Below are positions 35,824 through 44,000 of a stretch of DNA of 64,000 nucleotides, piece after piece. The stretch's first letter is position 1, and each line of letters begins with the position of its first letter. The stretch is from contig NZ_CP107935.1 in NCBI RefSeq assembly GCF_036038375.1, forward strand, positions 8,184,001-8,248,000, in the 5' to 3' direction. Origin of the DNA: Streptomyces sp. NBC_00414. Its GTDB lineage: Bacteria; Actinomycetota; Actinomycetes; Streptomycetales; Streptomycetaceae. The translations under genes were made by a program, and so were the position numbers. The notes under the pieces are model-generated. The model searched no databases. It had not been told where the DNA came from and saw only the letters and a program-made list of their open reading frames with translations.

Positions 35824-36360
35824 ATGAGTCAGGCGCAGGATCACGACCACGCGGGGCCCGCTGTCCCGCAGACCCGCACCGCACGCCACCGCCGGATCGT
35901 GGACATCCTCAACCGGCAGCCGGTGCGCTCCCAGAGCCAGTTGGCGAAGCTGCTCGCCGACGACGGGCTGAACGTCACCCAGGCGACGCTCTCCCGGGAC
36001 CTGGACGAGCTGAACGCGGTGAAGATCCGCAACAACGACGGCGACCTGATCTACGCGGTGCCGAGCGAGGGGGGTTTCCGGACGCCTCGCGCTCCGCTGG
36101 GGGAGTCGGCGAAGGAGGAGCGGATGCGGAGGCTGTCCTCGGAGCTGCTGATCTCCGCGGAGGCGTCGGCGAACCTGGTGGTTCTGCGGACTCCGCCCGG
36201 GGCCGCGCAGTTCCTCGCCTCGGCCATCGATCAGGCGGAGTTGCAGGACATCCTTGGCACGATCGCGGGCGACGACACGCTGCTGCTGATCAGCCGCGAT
36301 CCCACGGGGGGTCAGGCCCTGGCGGACCATTTGCTGCGGCTGGCCCAGAACCACCACTGA
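35824..36360 (+). CDS. argR: Arginine repressor
   Basis: A 178-residue protein starting at ATG 35824, 18 bp after argD. An actinobacterial N-terminal extension (1-18) precedes the winged helix (RHRRIVDILNRQPVRSQSQL, VTQATLSRDLDELNAVKI). The C-terminal hexamerisation and arginine-binding domain carries the GDDT motif (TIAGDDTLLLISRD). It is the repressor expected to bind the paired ARG boxes at argC and argH in this window, and as last gene of its own target operon it should be autoregulated. Confidence 0.96.
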   Translation: MSQAQDHDHAGPAVPQTRTARHRRIVDILNRQPVRSQSQLAKLLADDGLNVTQATLSRDLDELNAVKIRNNDGDLIYAVPSEGGFRTPRAPLGESAKEERMRRLSSELLISAEASANLVVLRTPPGAAQFLASAIDQAELQDILGTIAGDDTLLLISRDPTGGQALADHLLRLAQNHH

Positions 36361-36640
36361 GGTGGCGCGCGGGGTTCGTTGTCGGGTGCGGGTGCGGGTG
36401 CGCTGTGGCTGGCCGCGCAGTTCCCCGCGCCCCTGAAAAACGGGGCTACGCCCCGGCTTTTCCCCCTGCCGGCGCGGGCCGTACCAATACACGCCCCCGC
36501 CCCGACCCCTAAGGGGCGCGGGGAACTGCGCGCCCAGCCACGACGGGCCCGCAGACGCCCTGGCGGGAGGGTCGTGCTTTAGGGGCGCGAGGAACTGCGC
36601 GAGCGACCACAGTGGGCCCGCAGCCGAAAGACAAGCCGTT
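36361..36640. repeat. Gap after argR filled by three copies of the dispersed palindrome
   Basis: One forward copy (GCGCAGTTCCCCGCGCCCCT, about 36413-36432, followed by an ACGGGGCTACGCCCC hairpin) and two reverse copies (GGGGCGCGGGGAACTGCGCG about 36514-36533 and a GAGGAACTGCGCG variant about 36583-36602) face each other. A small GGGTGC-type run (about 36382-36402) precedes them. No gene is seen. The facing copies can form a large hairpin between the convergent argR and apbE-like genes. Confidence 0.75.
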
Positions 36641-37447
36641 TCAGCCCAGCCGGTTGGCCAAACCGCCCGTGCAGCGGACCTCGTCGCCCGCCGTGATCAG
36701 CAGCGCCTCGATGTCCGGGAGGGACTCCAGCCACGCGAGGGCCTGCCGCGAGCCCATCGCGAAGGCCGCAGTCGCCCAGGCGTCAGCCCAGGTGATCCGG
36801 GGGCCGACGACGGTCACCGCGACCAGGTCGGTGACCGCGGAGCGGCCCGTACGCGGATCCACTATGTGCGTACCGCGCTCGGCGGACCCCGACGTGGCCA
36901 CGGCCAGCCGGTCGACCCCGGCCGCGGAGACGACGGCGGCAAGCCCGCCCGGCCGCAACGGGTCGGACACCCCGACCCGCCAGGGCCGGTGCGGCCCCGG
37001 CACGCCGAACATCTGCACGTCACCGCCGCCGTTCACGCTCACCCCGCTCGCCCCGGCCTCGACGAGCCGCAGGGCCGCCCGCTCGACGGACCAGCCCTTC
37101 ACGATGCCGGTCGGATCGATGGCACCCGCGTACGTCGAACTGAACCAGCCGTCGCTCAACCGCTCGGCCTCGGCGCACAGTTCGAGGACCTCGGCGACCT
37201 CCGGATCGCACTCCTCCACGGTCAGCAGGCCCTGCGCCAGCCGGGAGATCTGGCTGTCCTCGCGATAGGTGCTGAAGACCTCGTCCACCACATGGAGCTG
37301 GGCGACGGCAGCCGCCAACGCGGCCTGTACCGCCTCGGGTTCACCCCCTCGTACGTCGAAGGAGAAGACCGTGCCCATCACCTCCTCCGCGTGACGCACC
37401 GCCAGAGGCGCCTCAGCGGGTTCGGCGGGCCCGGCGGGTTCAGCCAC
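36641..37447 (-). CDS. apbE: FAD:protein FMN transferase (ApbE family)
   Basis: A 268-residue protein starting at GTG 37447 (AEPAGPAEPAEAPLAVRH). ApbE motifs: EEVMGTVFSFDV, STYREDSQISRL, IDPTGIVKGWSVERAA, VSVNGGGDVQMFG, DLVAVTVVGPRITWADAWAT. It transfers FMN from FAD to a Thr in SGAT-type motifs, and the gene directly upstream encodes a protein with two such motifs. The start overlaps the stop of that gene by 8 bp. No signal peptide is seen, so the transfer may occur before export, or the start may be mis-set. Confidence 0.9.
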   Translation of the reverse strand: MAEPAGPAEPAEAPLAVRHAEEVMGTVFSFDVRGGEPEAVQAALAAAVAQLHVVDEVFSTYREDSQISRLAQGLLTVEECDPEVAEVLELCAEAERLSDGWFSSTYAGAIDPTGIVKGWSVERAALRLVEAGASGVSVNGGGDVQMFGVPGPHRPWRVGVSDPLRPGGLAAVVSAAGVDRLAVATSGSAERGTHIVDPRTGRSAVTDLVAVTVVGPRITWADAWATAAFAMGSRQALAWLESLPDIEALLITAGDEVRCTGGLANRLG

Positions 37448-38288
37448 CGGCCTGGTCCAGGGCCGACTGCAGGGACTCCTTGTAGCCGCCGCTGGTGTAG
37501 GTGGCACCCGAGACGGCGTCGATGTCGGCGCTGCCCGCCGCGACCGCCGCCGCGTTCAGCTTCGGCACCGCGTCACCGCTGATCTGGTCGCTGCGACCAC
37601 CCTTGGGCTGCTGCACCGCCTCGGCCTTGGTGATCTTCCCGCCGGTCACGGTGACCCGTACCTGCACGGGCCCGTAGTCGGTCGTGACGGCCTTGCCGGT
37701 GACGGTCTTCGCCTGCGCGGAGCCCGCCCCCGACCCGCTCGCGTCGCCGGACCCGCTGCCGCCACCGGTGGCGCTCCCCGTGCCACCGGTGCCGCCGCCC
37801 GTGCCGCTCGCCTCGGCCGAACCGCCGCCCGTCGCCCCCGCCTTGTCGAGAGCCGACTGCAGCGACTTCTTGTAGCCGCCGCTGGTGTAGGTGGCACCCG
37901 AGACGGCGTCGATGTCGGCGCTGCCGACCGTGACGGCCGCCTTGTTCAGCTTCGGCACGGCGTCGGTGCTGACCGTGGTGCTGCGTCCGCCGGTGGGCGA
38001 CTGCAGGGCGGCGGCCGAGGTGATCTTCCCGCCGGCCACGGTGATGCGGACCTGGACGTTGCCGTACTCGGTCTTGACGACGTCACCGGTGAGGGTCTGG
38101 GCCTGCGTGCCGCCGGCGGCCTGCACTCCTCCGGAACCCTGCGGGGCGGCCGACTGCTGCTGTGACGCGCCGTCGGCGGACGCGGCCGCCGGGTCAGACG
38201 CGGGCTTCAGCGACAGCAGCAGGACGATCCCGGACACCGTGGCGGCACCGGCCAGCACGATGCGGCGCATGGGATGACTCTTCTTCAT
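37440..38288 (-). CDS. Secreted protein with two tandem FMN-binding domains
   Basis: A 282-residue protein. Signal/anchor helix at 8-27, Gln/Gly-rich linker, FMN-binding domain 1 at about 65-150, a Gly/Ser linker (152-192) and FMN-binding domain 2 at about 195-282. Each domain ends with DIDAVSGATYTSGGYK, whose SGAT threonine (T133 and T263) is the expected site of covalent FMN attachment by ApbE. The two domains are nearly identical at their 3' ends, also in DNA (about 60 bp around 37480 and 37870), so the gene arose by recent internal duplication. Sits between the reductase and apbE genes, 19 bp after the former. Confidence 0.9.
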   Translation of the reverse strand: MKKSHPMRRIVLAGAATVSGIVLLLSLKPASDPAAASADGASQQQSAAPQGSGGVQAAGGTQAQTLTGDVVKTEYGNVQVRITVAGGKITSAAALQSPTGGRSTTVSTDAVPKLNKAAVTVGSADIDAVSGATYTSGGYKKSLQSALDKAGATGGGSAEASGTGGGTGGTGSATGGGSGSGDASGSGAGSAQAKTVTGKAVTTDYGPVQVRVTVTGGKITKAEAVQQPKGGRSDQISGDAVPKLNAAAVAAGSADIDAVSGATYTSGGYKESLQSALDQAGG

Positions 38289-38307
38289 GGGTCCGGACTC
38301 CCGTTCC

Positions 38308-39678
38308 TCAGAGTTCGAAGGACTCGTGGTGGATGCGGCGGGCAGGCACGCCGGCGCCGCGAAGTGCGGTGTACGCGACCTCGGCGAAGCCGGGCGGCCC
38401 GCACAGGAACACGTCGTGATCGTCGATGTCGGGCAGCTTCTGGCGCAGCGTCTCCGGATTGATGTCGGGGCGCTCCCCGTCGGGGCTGTTCACCGCGTAC
38501 ATCAGCCGGGCACCGCGCTCGTCGGCGATGGCCGACAGCTCGTCCCACAGCGCCAGGTCCTGGGTGCTGTTGGCCCGGTACAGCAGGGTCAGGTCGCCAC
38601 GTTCCGCGGGCAGCGTCTCGAACAGCGCCCGCATCGGGGTGATGCCCACGCCGCCGGCCATCAGCAGCACCTTGCCCTGGCTGCGCCGGGACGCCGTCAG
38701 CGCGCCGTACGGGCCCTCGGCCCACACCCGCGTGCCCCGCTTCAGCCCCTTCAGCGCGGTGCTGTGGTCGCCCAGCGCCTTGACGGTGATCCGCAGCAGA
38801 CCGGGACGCGGCGCGGCCGACAGCGAGTACGGGTGTGAACTGAGCCGCATGCCCGGCGCCATGAACCGCCAGCGGAAGAACTGTCCCGGCTCGGCACCGA
38901 TCCGGTGCAGCCGCTTCCCGCTGATCAGCACGGAGACGATGCCGGGCGCCTCCTCGACGACCTCCTCGACCTGCATCCGGTGGCGCAGGTTCAGCCGGAC
39001 CGGCGTGATCACCCGGTACCAGATCACCAGTGCGGTGACCGTCCCGTACAGCGCGTACCAGGCCGTCGTCGCGGCCGGCTCGACCGCGAAGTCGTTGCCG
39101 GTGGACAGTTGGTGCCAGAACGACAGGTACACGGACACGTAGGTGAGCAGGTGGATGTGGTACCAGGTGTCGTACGGGATCCGCTTGCGCAGCCCGCCCA
39201 CCGAGATCAGGCCGATGAACAGCAGCAGGCCCGTGCCGATCGCCGCCTTGCCCATGTCGGGCAGGGTCTTGACCGAGTCGATGGTCTGCTCGACGACCCC
39301 GGTGTTCGCCTGGAGGGCGTAGCCGTACATCGTCAGTCCGATGTGGGCGAGGACGAGACAGAGCGTGTAACGGCCGCTCATGGCGTGCCAGCGGGCGACC
39401 CGGTCCGAGCCGACCCGGCGTTCCAGAGCGGGCACCCGGGCCATCTGCAGGACCACGAGAGCCATCAGATACCCGGCGAGCAGACCGGTGATCCGGCCCG
39501 CGTTCAGGATCCGGCCCTTGTCGTCGGCGATGGACGGCGTGTTGCTCCACCACAGCCAGACGACGCCCGCCGCGCCCGCCCATACGGCGATCAGCAGCGG
39601 GATGGCGGGGGAGCGACGAGGGCGGATGCGGCGCATCGTCTGGCGCCGCGCCGCGCGACCGCCGGCGATCGTGCTCAC
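38308..39678 (-). CDS. Ferric-reductase-like transmembrane flavocytochrome
   Basis: A 456-residue protein starting at GTG 39678, with GGAGG upstream. Six transmembrane helices (about 22-225) with haem-ligand histidines (RWHAMSGRYTLCLVLAHIGL; YHIHLLTYVSVYLSFWHQL). A cytoplasmic ferredoxin reductase-like module follows: FAD-binding about 240-345 (RLSSHPYSLSAAP) and NAD(P)-binding about 345-456 (VLLMAGGVGITPMRALFE, VFLCGPPGF). It should pass electrons from NAD(P)H through FAD and haem across the membrane, likely to the FMN-binding protein encoded next. First gene of a three-gene operon. Confidence 0.88.
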   Translation of the reverse strand: MSTIAGGRAARRQTMRRIRPRRSPAIPLLIAVWAGAAGVVWLWWSNTPSIADDKGRILNAGRITGLLAGYLMALVVLQMARVPALERRVGSDRVARWHAMSGRYTLCLVLAHIGLTMYGYALQANTGVVEQTIDSVKTLPDMGKAAIGTGLLLFIGLISVGGLRKRIPYDTWYHIHLLTYVSVYLSFWHQLSTGNDFAVEPAATTAWYALYGTVTALVIWYRVITPVRLNLRHRMQVEEVVEEAPGIVSVLISGKRLHRIGAEPGQFFRWRFMAPGMRLSSHPYSLSAAPRPGLLRITVKALGDHSTALKGLKRGTRVWAEGPYGALTASRRSQGKVLLMAGGVGITPMRALFETLPAERGDLTLLYRANSTQDLALWDELSAIADERGARLMYAVNSPDGERPDINPETLRQKLPDIDDHDVFLCGPPGFAEVAYTALRGAGVPARRIHHESFEL

Positions 39679-39815
39679 GGTTCCTCCGTGGGGGACGCTG
39701 GGAAGGGGAGTGACCCCTCGGCCCACTGGTACGTCCCGGGACGGCCGTGTGTTCAACGGGCCGCGGGGCAAGCCGTGAACTGCTGAGACTCGCGGTAACC
39801 GGCGGAGGCTACCAA

Positions 39816-40517
39816 CTAGTAATGAGTGAGGGCGGTCGGCCCGCCGTCCGTCCCGATGGCGATGTGCGGACTACGGGCGGGCCGGGCCCAGTCGAGGATC
39901 CGCCGCATGGCGTCCGCGGGCACGGACACACAACCGGCCGTCGCCCCGGACCCGTTGACGTGCAGGAAGATCCCCGCGCCCCGACCCCGTACGGGCCGCT
40001 CGTAGTTGAAGCCGATGACGAGCGCGTGCGCGTACTGCGTCCGGTACGAGATCAGGTGCTCGGACTCGGCGGCGCGGCAGTCGGCCGGGCGGGGGTCGGT
40101 CCACCGGTTGTAGGAGCTGGAGGCGTTGTCCTGGCACCACCAGGACGTCTGCTCCACCCGGCGGTACGGCGTGCGCGTCCCCTCGGGCGCCGGGTCGATC
40201 CCGAAGGCGTACGGCAGGTCGTACAGGCCGGTGGGTGTGGTGTTGGTGCCCTGCTCGCGGGAGCCGCCCTCGACGAGCCCCTCGGCGCCGAAGCGCGCGG
40301 GCGCGGAACCGGCCTCGACCCAGCGTCCGCCACGGCGGTTCCACCAGGTGACCGTGCCGGTCGTCGAGGAGGTTGAGGCGGCCCGCGCGGTGATGAGCTG
40401 GCTGCCCCCGCCCGTGTCCGCCATCCGCTCGGGCAGCGGGGGCGGACCGGTGGGAGCCGGTCCCGCGGCGAGCACGAGGAGGGACACGGACGCGAGGACG
40501 GCGGCTCCGAGGCGCAT
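39816..40517 (-). CDS. L,D-transpeptidase (YkuD-like), secreted
   Basis: A 233-residue protein starting at ATG 40517. Signal peptide at 1-19. The catalytic signature HVNGSGATAGCVSVP supplies H186 and C196, preceded by LVIGFNYERPVRGRGAGIFL. This fold makes 3-3 peptidoglycan cross-links or anchors proteins; the Streptomyces group with the TWWNRRGGRWV N-terminal segment is unassigned. It follows the PPOX gene by 2 bp and is probably co-translated with it. Confidence 0.85.
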   Translation of the reverse strand: MRLGAAVLASVSLLVLAAGPAPTGPPPLPERMADTGGGSQLITARAASTSSTTGTVTWWNRRGGRWVEAGSAPARFGAEGLVEGGSREQGTNTTPTGLYDLPYAFGIDPAPEGTRTPYRRVEQTSWWCQDNASSSYNRWTDPRPADCRAAESEHLISYRTQYAHALVIGFNYERPVRGRGAGIFLHVNGSGATAGCVSVPADAMRRILDWARPARSPHIAIGTDGGPTALTHY

Positions 40518-40519
40518 GC

Positions 40520-41107
40520 TCAGACGGTACGGGCCGGCATGGGCAGCGGCAGCCCGGGCAGGCCGTCCATGCTGGTCCCGATGTGCTCCTTCTTCTCGAA
40601 GTACGCGTTCAGTGAGACGTCGTCCTCGCGCGCGAAGCGCTTGGCGTGCAGGTCACGGTCCTCGTCGTACGACATGAAGGGCACGGCGTAACCGCAGCTG
40701 TCCCGGACGAGTTCGGCCGTCACCACGATGATCGCCCGTAGGCCGTGCGGGTCAGGGGCGATGTCCGGGAAGTGTGCGAGGAGGTCCTCGAACCGGGGGT
40801 CGTCACGGAAGACCGGCTCGCCCCGTCCGTGCACGCGGACGATGTTCGGCGGGCCCTGGAAGGCGCACCACATCAGGGTGATCCGGCCGTTCTCCCGCAG
40901 GTGCGCGATCGTCTCGGCGTGGCTGCCGGCGAAGTCCAGGTAGGCGACGGTGAGGTCGTCGAGCACCGCGAACGAACCGGTCAGCCCCTTGGGTGAGAGG
41001 TTGACCGTGCCGTCGCCCGACAGGGGGGCGGTCGCGGTGAAGAAGAGGGGCTGCGCCTCGATGAAGGTCCGCAGGCGACCGTCTATGCGTTCGTATGTCT
41101 TTCCCAT
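40520..41107 (-). CDS. Pyridoxamine 5'-phosphate oxidase-fold family protein
   Basis: A 195-residue protein starting at ATG 41107. FFTATAPLSGDGTVNLSPKG, VAYLDFAGSHAETIAHLREN, ITLMWCAFQGPPNIVRVHGR and the C-terminal CGYAVPFMSYDEDRDLH match the general stress/PPOX split-barrel family that binds FMN or F420. Substrate is unknown. The gene ends 2 bp before the L,D-transpeptidase start, an unexplained coupling. Confidence 0.85.
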   Translation of the reverse strand: MGKTYERIDGRLRTFIEAQPLFFTATAPLSGDGTVNLSPKGLTGSFAVLDDLTVAYLDFAGSHAETIAHLRENGRITLMWCAFQGPPNIVRVHGRGEPVFRDDPRFEDLLAHFPDIAPDPHGLRAIIVVTAELVRDSCGYAVPFMSYDEDRDLHAKRFAREDDVSLNAYFEKKEHIGTSMDGLPGLPLPMPARTV

Positions 41108-41291
41108 GTCAAGTGATTATCGTCGTAGGTCTTTCGCCTGTCTAAGGATTTACGTTCCAGGGTGTCTTCACGCGGGTGGCGAGGACAGCCCCGGGACCCG
41201 CGGGCCTTGTGGCCCACGGGTCCCGGACTCGCCCCGGCCGGCGTGCGGGGCGCCCGTGGGGGGAACGTCGTCGCCGGTTCGGCGTGTTCGG

Positions 41292-42155
41292 TTACTGGTT
41301 CAGCTCGCAGGGGGCGAGTGCTTCGAGTCCTTCGGGCTTGGCGGCGGTGCGGCCGATGGCGGTCTCGATGCGGTTGAGTACGGCGACGCGCTTGTCCTCC
41401 AGGGGGCCGAGGATGGCGTTCTGGACGAAGTTGGCGCCGCCCTGGCCGACGGTGTCGATGAGCCGCTGGTTCGCTTCGGCGATCTGGGTGTCGAGGAGGG
41501 CGAGGTTCCTGGTGACCTCGTCCTGCGCGGAGGCGGGGATCGCGGGGAGACTGCCCTCCACCGCGGGGCAGTCGACCGTGCCGACGGCGCCCGCGTCGCC
41601 CGTGTCCTCGGCTCCGCCCGCGTTCCCGCCGGGCTCCTCCGTGGCGGCTTCGGTCGGCTCGGCCCCGGCCTCCTCGCCCGCCTCGTCGCCCGCTTCCGCC
41701 GCACCGTCGGCGTTCAGCTCGCAGGGGGCGAGTGCTTCGAGTCCTTCGGGCTTGGCGGCGGTGCGGCCGATGGCGGTCTCGATGCGGTTGAGTACGGCGA
41801 CGCGCTTGTCCTCCAGGGGGCCGAGGATGGCGTTCTGGACGAAGTTGGCGCCGCCCTGGCCGACGGTGTCGACGAGTCGCTTGTTGGCCTCGGTGATCTG
41901 GGTGTCGAGGAGGGCGAGGTTCCTGGTGACCTCGTCCTGCGCGGAGGCGGGGATCGCGGGGAGACTGCCCTGCACGGCCGGGCAGCTGATCGTGCCGGGG
42001 GAGGCGAGGGTGCCGGCGGCCCGGCCGTTGTCGCTCTTGGACGTCTCCCCCGCGAGGGCGGAACCGGCGATGACCGCTCCGGACAGCGCCACCGCGGCGG
42101 CGCCGCCGATGATCGCCACGCGACGCTTGTTGTACTTCGGAAGAGCCCTGGACAT
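41292..42155 (-). CDS. Secreted protein of two nearly identical repeats
   Basis: A 287-residue protein starting at ATG 42155. Signal peptide at about 1-36 (RRVAIIGGAAAVALSGAVIA, ALA site). Two 90-residue repeats (about 56-147 and 194-285) share PAIPASAQDEVTRNLALLDT, TVGQGGANFVQNAILGPLED and RIETAIGRTAAKPEGLEALA. Each is bounded by one Cys at the start (SCPAV, DCPAV) and one at the end (APCEL), which could close a disulfide loop. An acidic Ala/Glu/Gly linker joins them. The helical repeat is not one I recognise. The DNA copies are offset by 414 bp. Confidence 0.7.
   Translation of the reverse strand: MSRALPKYNKRRVAIIGGAAAVALSGAVIAGSALAGETSKSDNGRAAGTLASPGTISCPAVQGSLPAIPASAQDEVTRNLALLDTQITEANKRLVDTVGQGGANFVQNAILGPLEDKRVAVLNRIETAIGRTAAKPEGLEALAPCELNADGAAEAGDEAGEEAGAEPTEAATEEPGGNAGGAEDTGDAGAVGTVDCPAVEGSLPAIPASAQDEVTRNLALLDTQIAEANQRLIDTVGQGGANFVQNAILGPLEDKRVAVLNRIETAIGRTAAKPEGLEALAPCELNQ
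41298..41557. repeat. Internal direct repeat, copy A
   Basis: About 260 bp matching 41712-41971 at an exact 414-bp offset, with mismatches clustered around 41457-41485. Confidence 0.9.
41712..41971. repeat. Internal direct repeat, copy B
   Basis: Second copy of the repeat, encoding the N-terminal half of the secreted repeat protein. The near identity in DNA, including third positions, points to recent duplication or gene conversion. Confidence 0.9.
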
Positions 42156-42566
42156 GGGGATGCCTCACTTGGGTCAGGAGTGGGTGTACAGACGCGGCGC
42201 CGGCGTTCGCGGTGAAGTACGGGAAAGCGGTTTCTCGCGTTCAATGGGCGCGGGAAATTACTTGGCTTCGCGCTTTTTCGACCCTGAGCGGACCCCGAGC
42301 GGACCCCGGGCCGGGCCTAAGTGGACCCCGGGCCGGGTCCGAGCCGTCTCGGGCGCGCCTCGGATTGACGAATCATGCATTGGTCTGCATACTCATGCAT
42401 GGCGGCGTGGTGACATGGTGCGAAGCGGGACCGGTGGGCGCGCGGTCAGGTGCGGGTCGTATCGGGCCGGTCGCGCGGTTCTCCGCCCCCCTGCCGGGCG
42501 TCCTCTCGGGCGCTTTCTTGTCCACTCTCGTCCACTTCTTGTCCACGGTTCTGAGGAGCGCAGTCA
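42156..42566 (+). promoter_or_regulatory. Gap upstream of argH
   Basis: This 411-bp stretch has no gene. It holds a GAGCGGACCCCGAGCGGACC-type short tandem repeat (about 42284-42345), the paired ARG boxes (42364-42401), and a degenerate copy of the dispersed palindrome (about 42462-42500, GTCGCGCGGTTCTCCGCCCC). It ends in the argH ribosome binding site TGAGGAG (42552-42558). Confidence 0.6.
42364..42401 (+). promoter_or_regulatory. Paired ARG boxes (ArgR operator) upstream of argH
   Basis: Box 1 ATTGACGAATCATGCATT (42364-42381) and box 2 TCTGCATACTCATGCATG (42384-42401), 2 bp apart, match AWTGCATAWWYATGCAWT at 15 and about 13 of 18 positions. The spacing is the same as at argC. They lie about 165 bp before the argH start, implying a longer leader here. 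Confidence 0.87.
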
Positions 42567-44000
42567 GTGAGCAGCAACAGTGGTGACGTACGGCTCTGGG
42601 GCGGCCGGTTCGCCGATGGTCCCGCCGAGGCCCTGGCGAAGCTGTCCGCGTCCGTCCACTTCGACTGGCGGCTGGCGCCCTACGACATCGCCGGTTCGCG
42701 TGCCCACGCGCGTGTGCTGCACAAGGCGCACCTCCTCGACGACGACGAGCTGAACCGCATGCTTGCGGGCCTCGACCGGCTGGAGACCGCCGTCGCGGAC
42801 GGCTCCTTCGTCGGCACCGTCGCCGACGAGGACGTCCACACCGCCCTGGAGCGCGGGCTCCTGGAGCAGCTCGGCCCGGACCTCGGCGGCAAGCTGCGCG
42901 CGGGCCGCTCGCGCAACGACCAGGTGGCCACGCTCTTCCGTATGTACCTGCGCGACCACGCCCGGATCATCGGCGGACTGATCGCCGATCTCCAGGACGC
43001 GCTGGTCGGTCTGGCGGAGGCGCACCCGGACGTCGCGATGCCCGGCCGCACCCACCTCCAGCACGCCCAGCCGGTGCTGTTCGCCCACCATGTCCTGGCC
43101 CACGCGCAGGCACTCTCCCGGGACGCCGAGCGGCTGCGGCAGTGGGACGAGCGGACCGCGGTGTCGCCGTACGGCTCCGGTGCGCTCGCGGGCAGCAGCC
43201 TCGGGCTCGACCCGGAGTCGGTCGCCAAGGACCTCGGCTTCGAGAACGGCAGCGTCGGCAACTCCATCGACGGCACGGCTTCCCGTGACTTCGCCGCGGA
43301 GTTCGCCTTCATCACCGCGATGATCGGTGTCAACCTCTCCCGGATCGCCGAGGAGGTCATCATCTGGAACACGAAGGAGTTCTCCTTCGTCACCCTCCAC
43401 GACGCCTTCTCCACCGGCTCGTCGATCATGCCGCAGAAGAAGAACCCGGACATCGCGGAGCTGGCGCGCGGCAAGAGCGGTCGCCTGATCGGCAACCTGA
43501 CGGGTCTGATGGCCACGCTGAAGGCGCTGCCCCTCGCCTACAACCGTGACCTGCAGGAGGACAAGGAGCCGGTCTTCGACTCCTGCGACCAGCTGGAGGT
43601 CCTGCTGCCGGCCTTCACCGGGATGATGGCCACGCTGACGATCAACCGGGAGCGCATGGAGGAGCTGGCACCTGCCGGTTTCTCGCTCGCCACCGACATC
43701 GCCGAGTGGCTGGTCAAGCAGGGGGTGCCGTTCCGGGTCGCGCACGAGGTCGCGGGGGAGTGCGTGAAGGTAGCCGAGGCGGACGGCATCGAACTCGACG
43801 GGCTCACCGATGAGCAGTTCGCGAAGATCTCGGCGCATCTCACGCCGGAGGTGCGGTCGGTCCTGAACGTGCCGGGTGCGCTGGCGTCGCGCGACGCGCG
43901 TGGTGGTACGGCTCCGAGCGCGGTCGCCGTCCAACTCACCGAGGTGAAGTCGGACGTGGCGCTCCAGCACGGGTGGGCCGCGGCGAAGACCAAGCGGTAG
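42567..44000 (+). CDS. argH: Argininosuccinate lyase
   Basis: A 477-residue protein starting at GTG 42567 after TGAGGAG. Fumarase/aspartase superfamily: RLWGGRFADGPAEALAKLSA, the GRSRNDQVAT loop, PGRTHLQHAQPV, and signature GSSIMPQKKNPD with the catalytic serine loop (S285/S286). It splits argininosuccinate into arginine and fumarate, the last step of the pathway. The separate locus from argCJBDR carries its own ArgR operator. Confidence 0.97.
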   Translation: MSSNSGDVRLWGGRFADGPAEALAKLSASVHFDWRLAPYDIAGSRAHARVLHKAHLLDDDELNRMLAGLDRLETAVADGSFVGTVADEDVHTALERGLLEQLGPDLGGKLRAGRSRNDQVATLFRMYLRDHARIIGGLIADLQDALVGLAEAHPDVAMPGRTHLQHAQPVLFAHHVLAHAQALSRDAERLRQWDERTAVSPYGSGALAGSSLGLDPESVAKDLGFENGSVGNSIDGTASRDFAAEFAFITAMIGVNLSRIAEEVIIWNTKEFSFVTLHDAFSTGSSIMPQKKNPDIAELARGKSGRLIGNLTGLMATLKALPLAYNRDLQEDKEPVFDSCDQLEVLLPAFTGMMATLTINRERMEELAPAGFSLATDIAEWLVKQGVPFRVAHEVAGECVKVAEADGIELDGLTDEQFAKISAHLTPEVRSVLNVPGALASRDARGGTAPSAVAVQLTEVKSDVALQHGWAAAKTKR

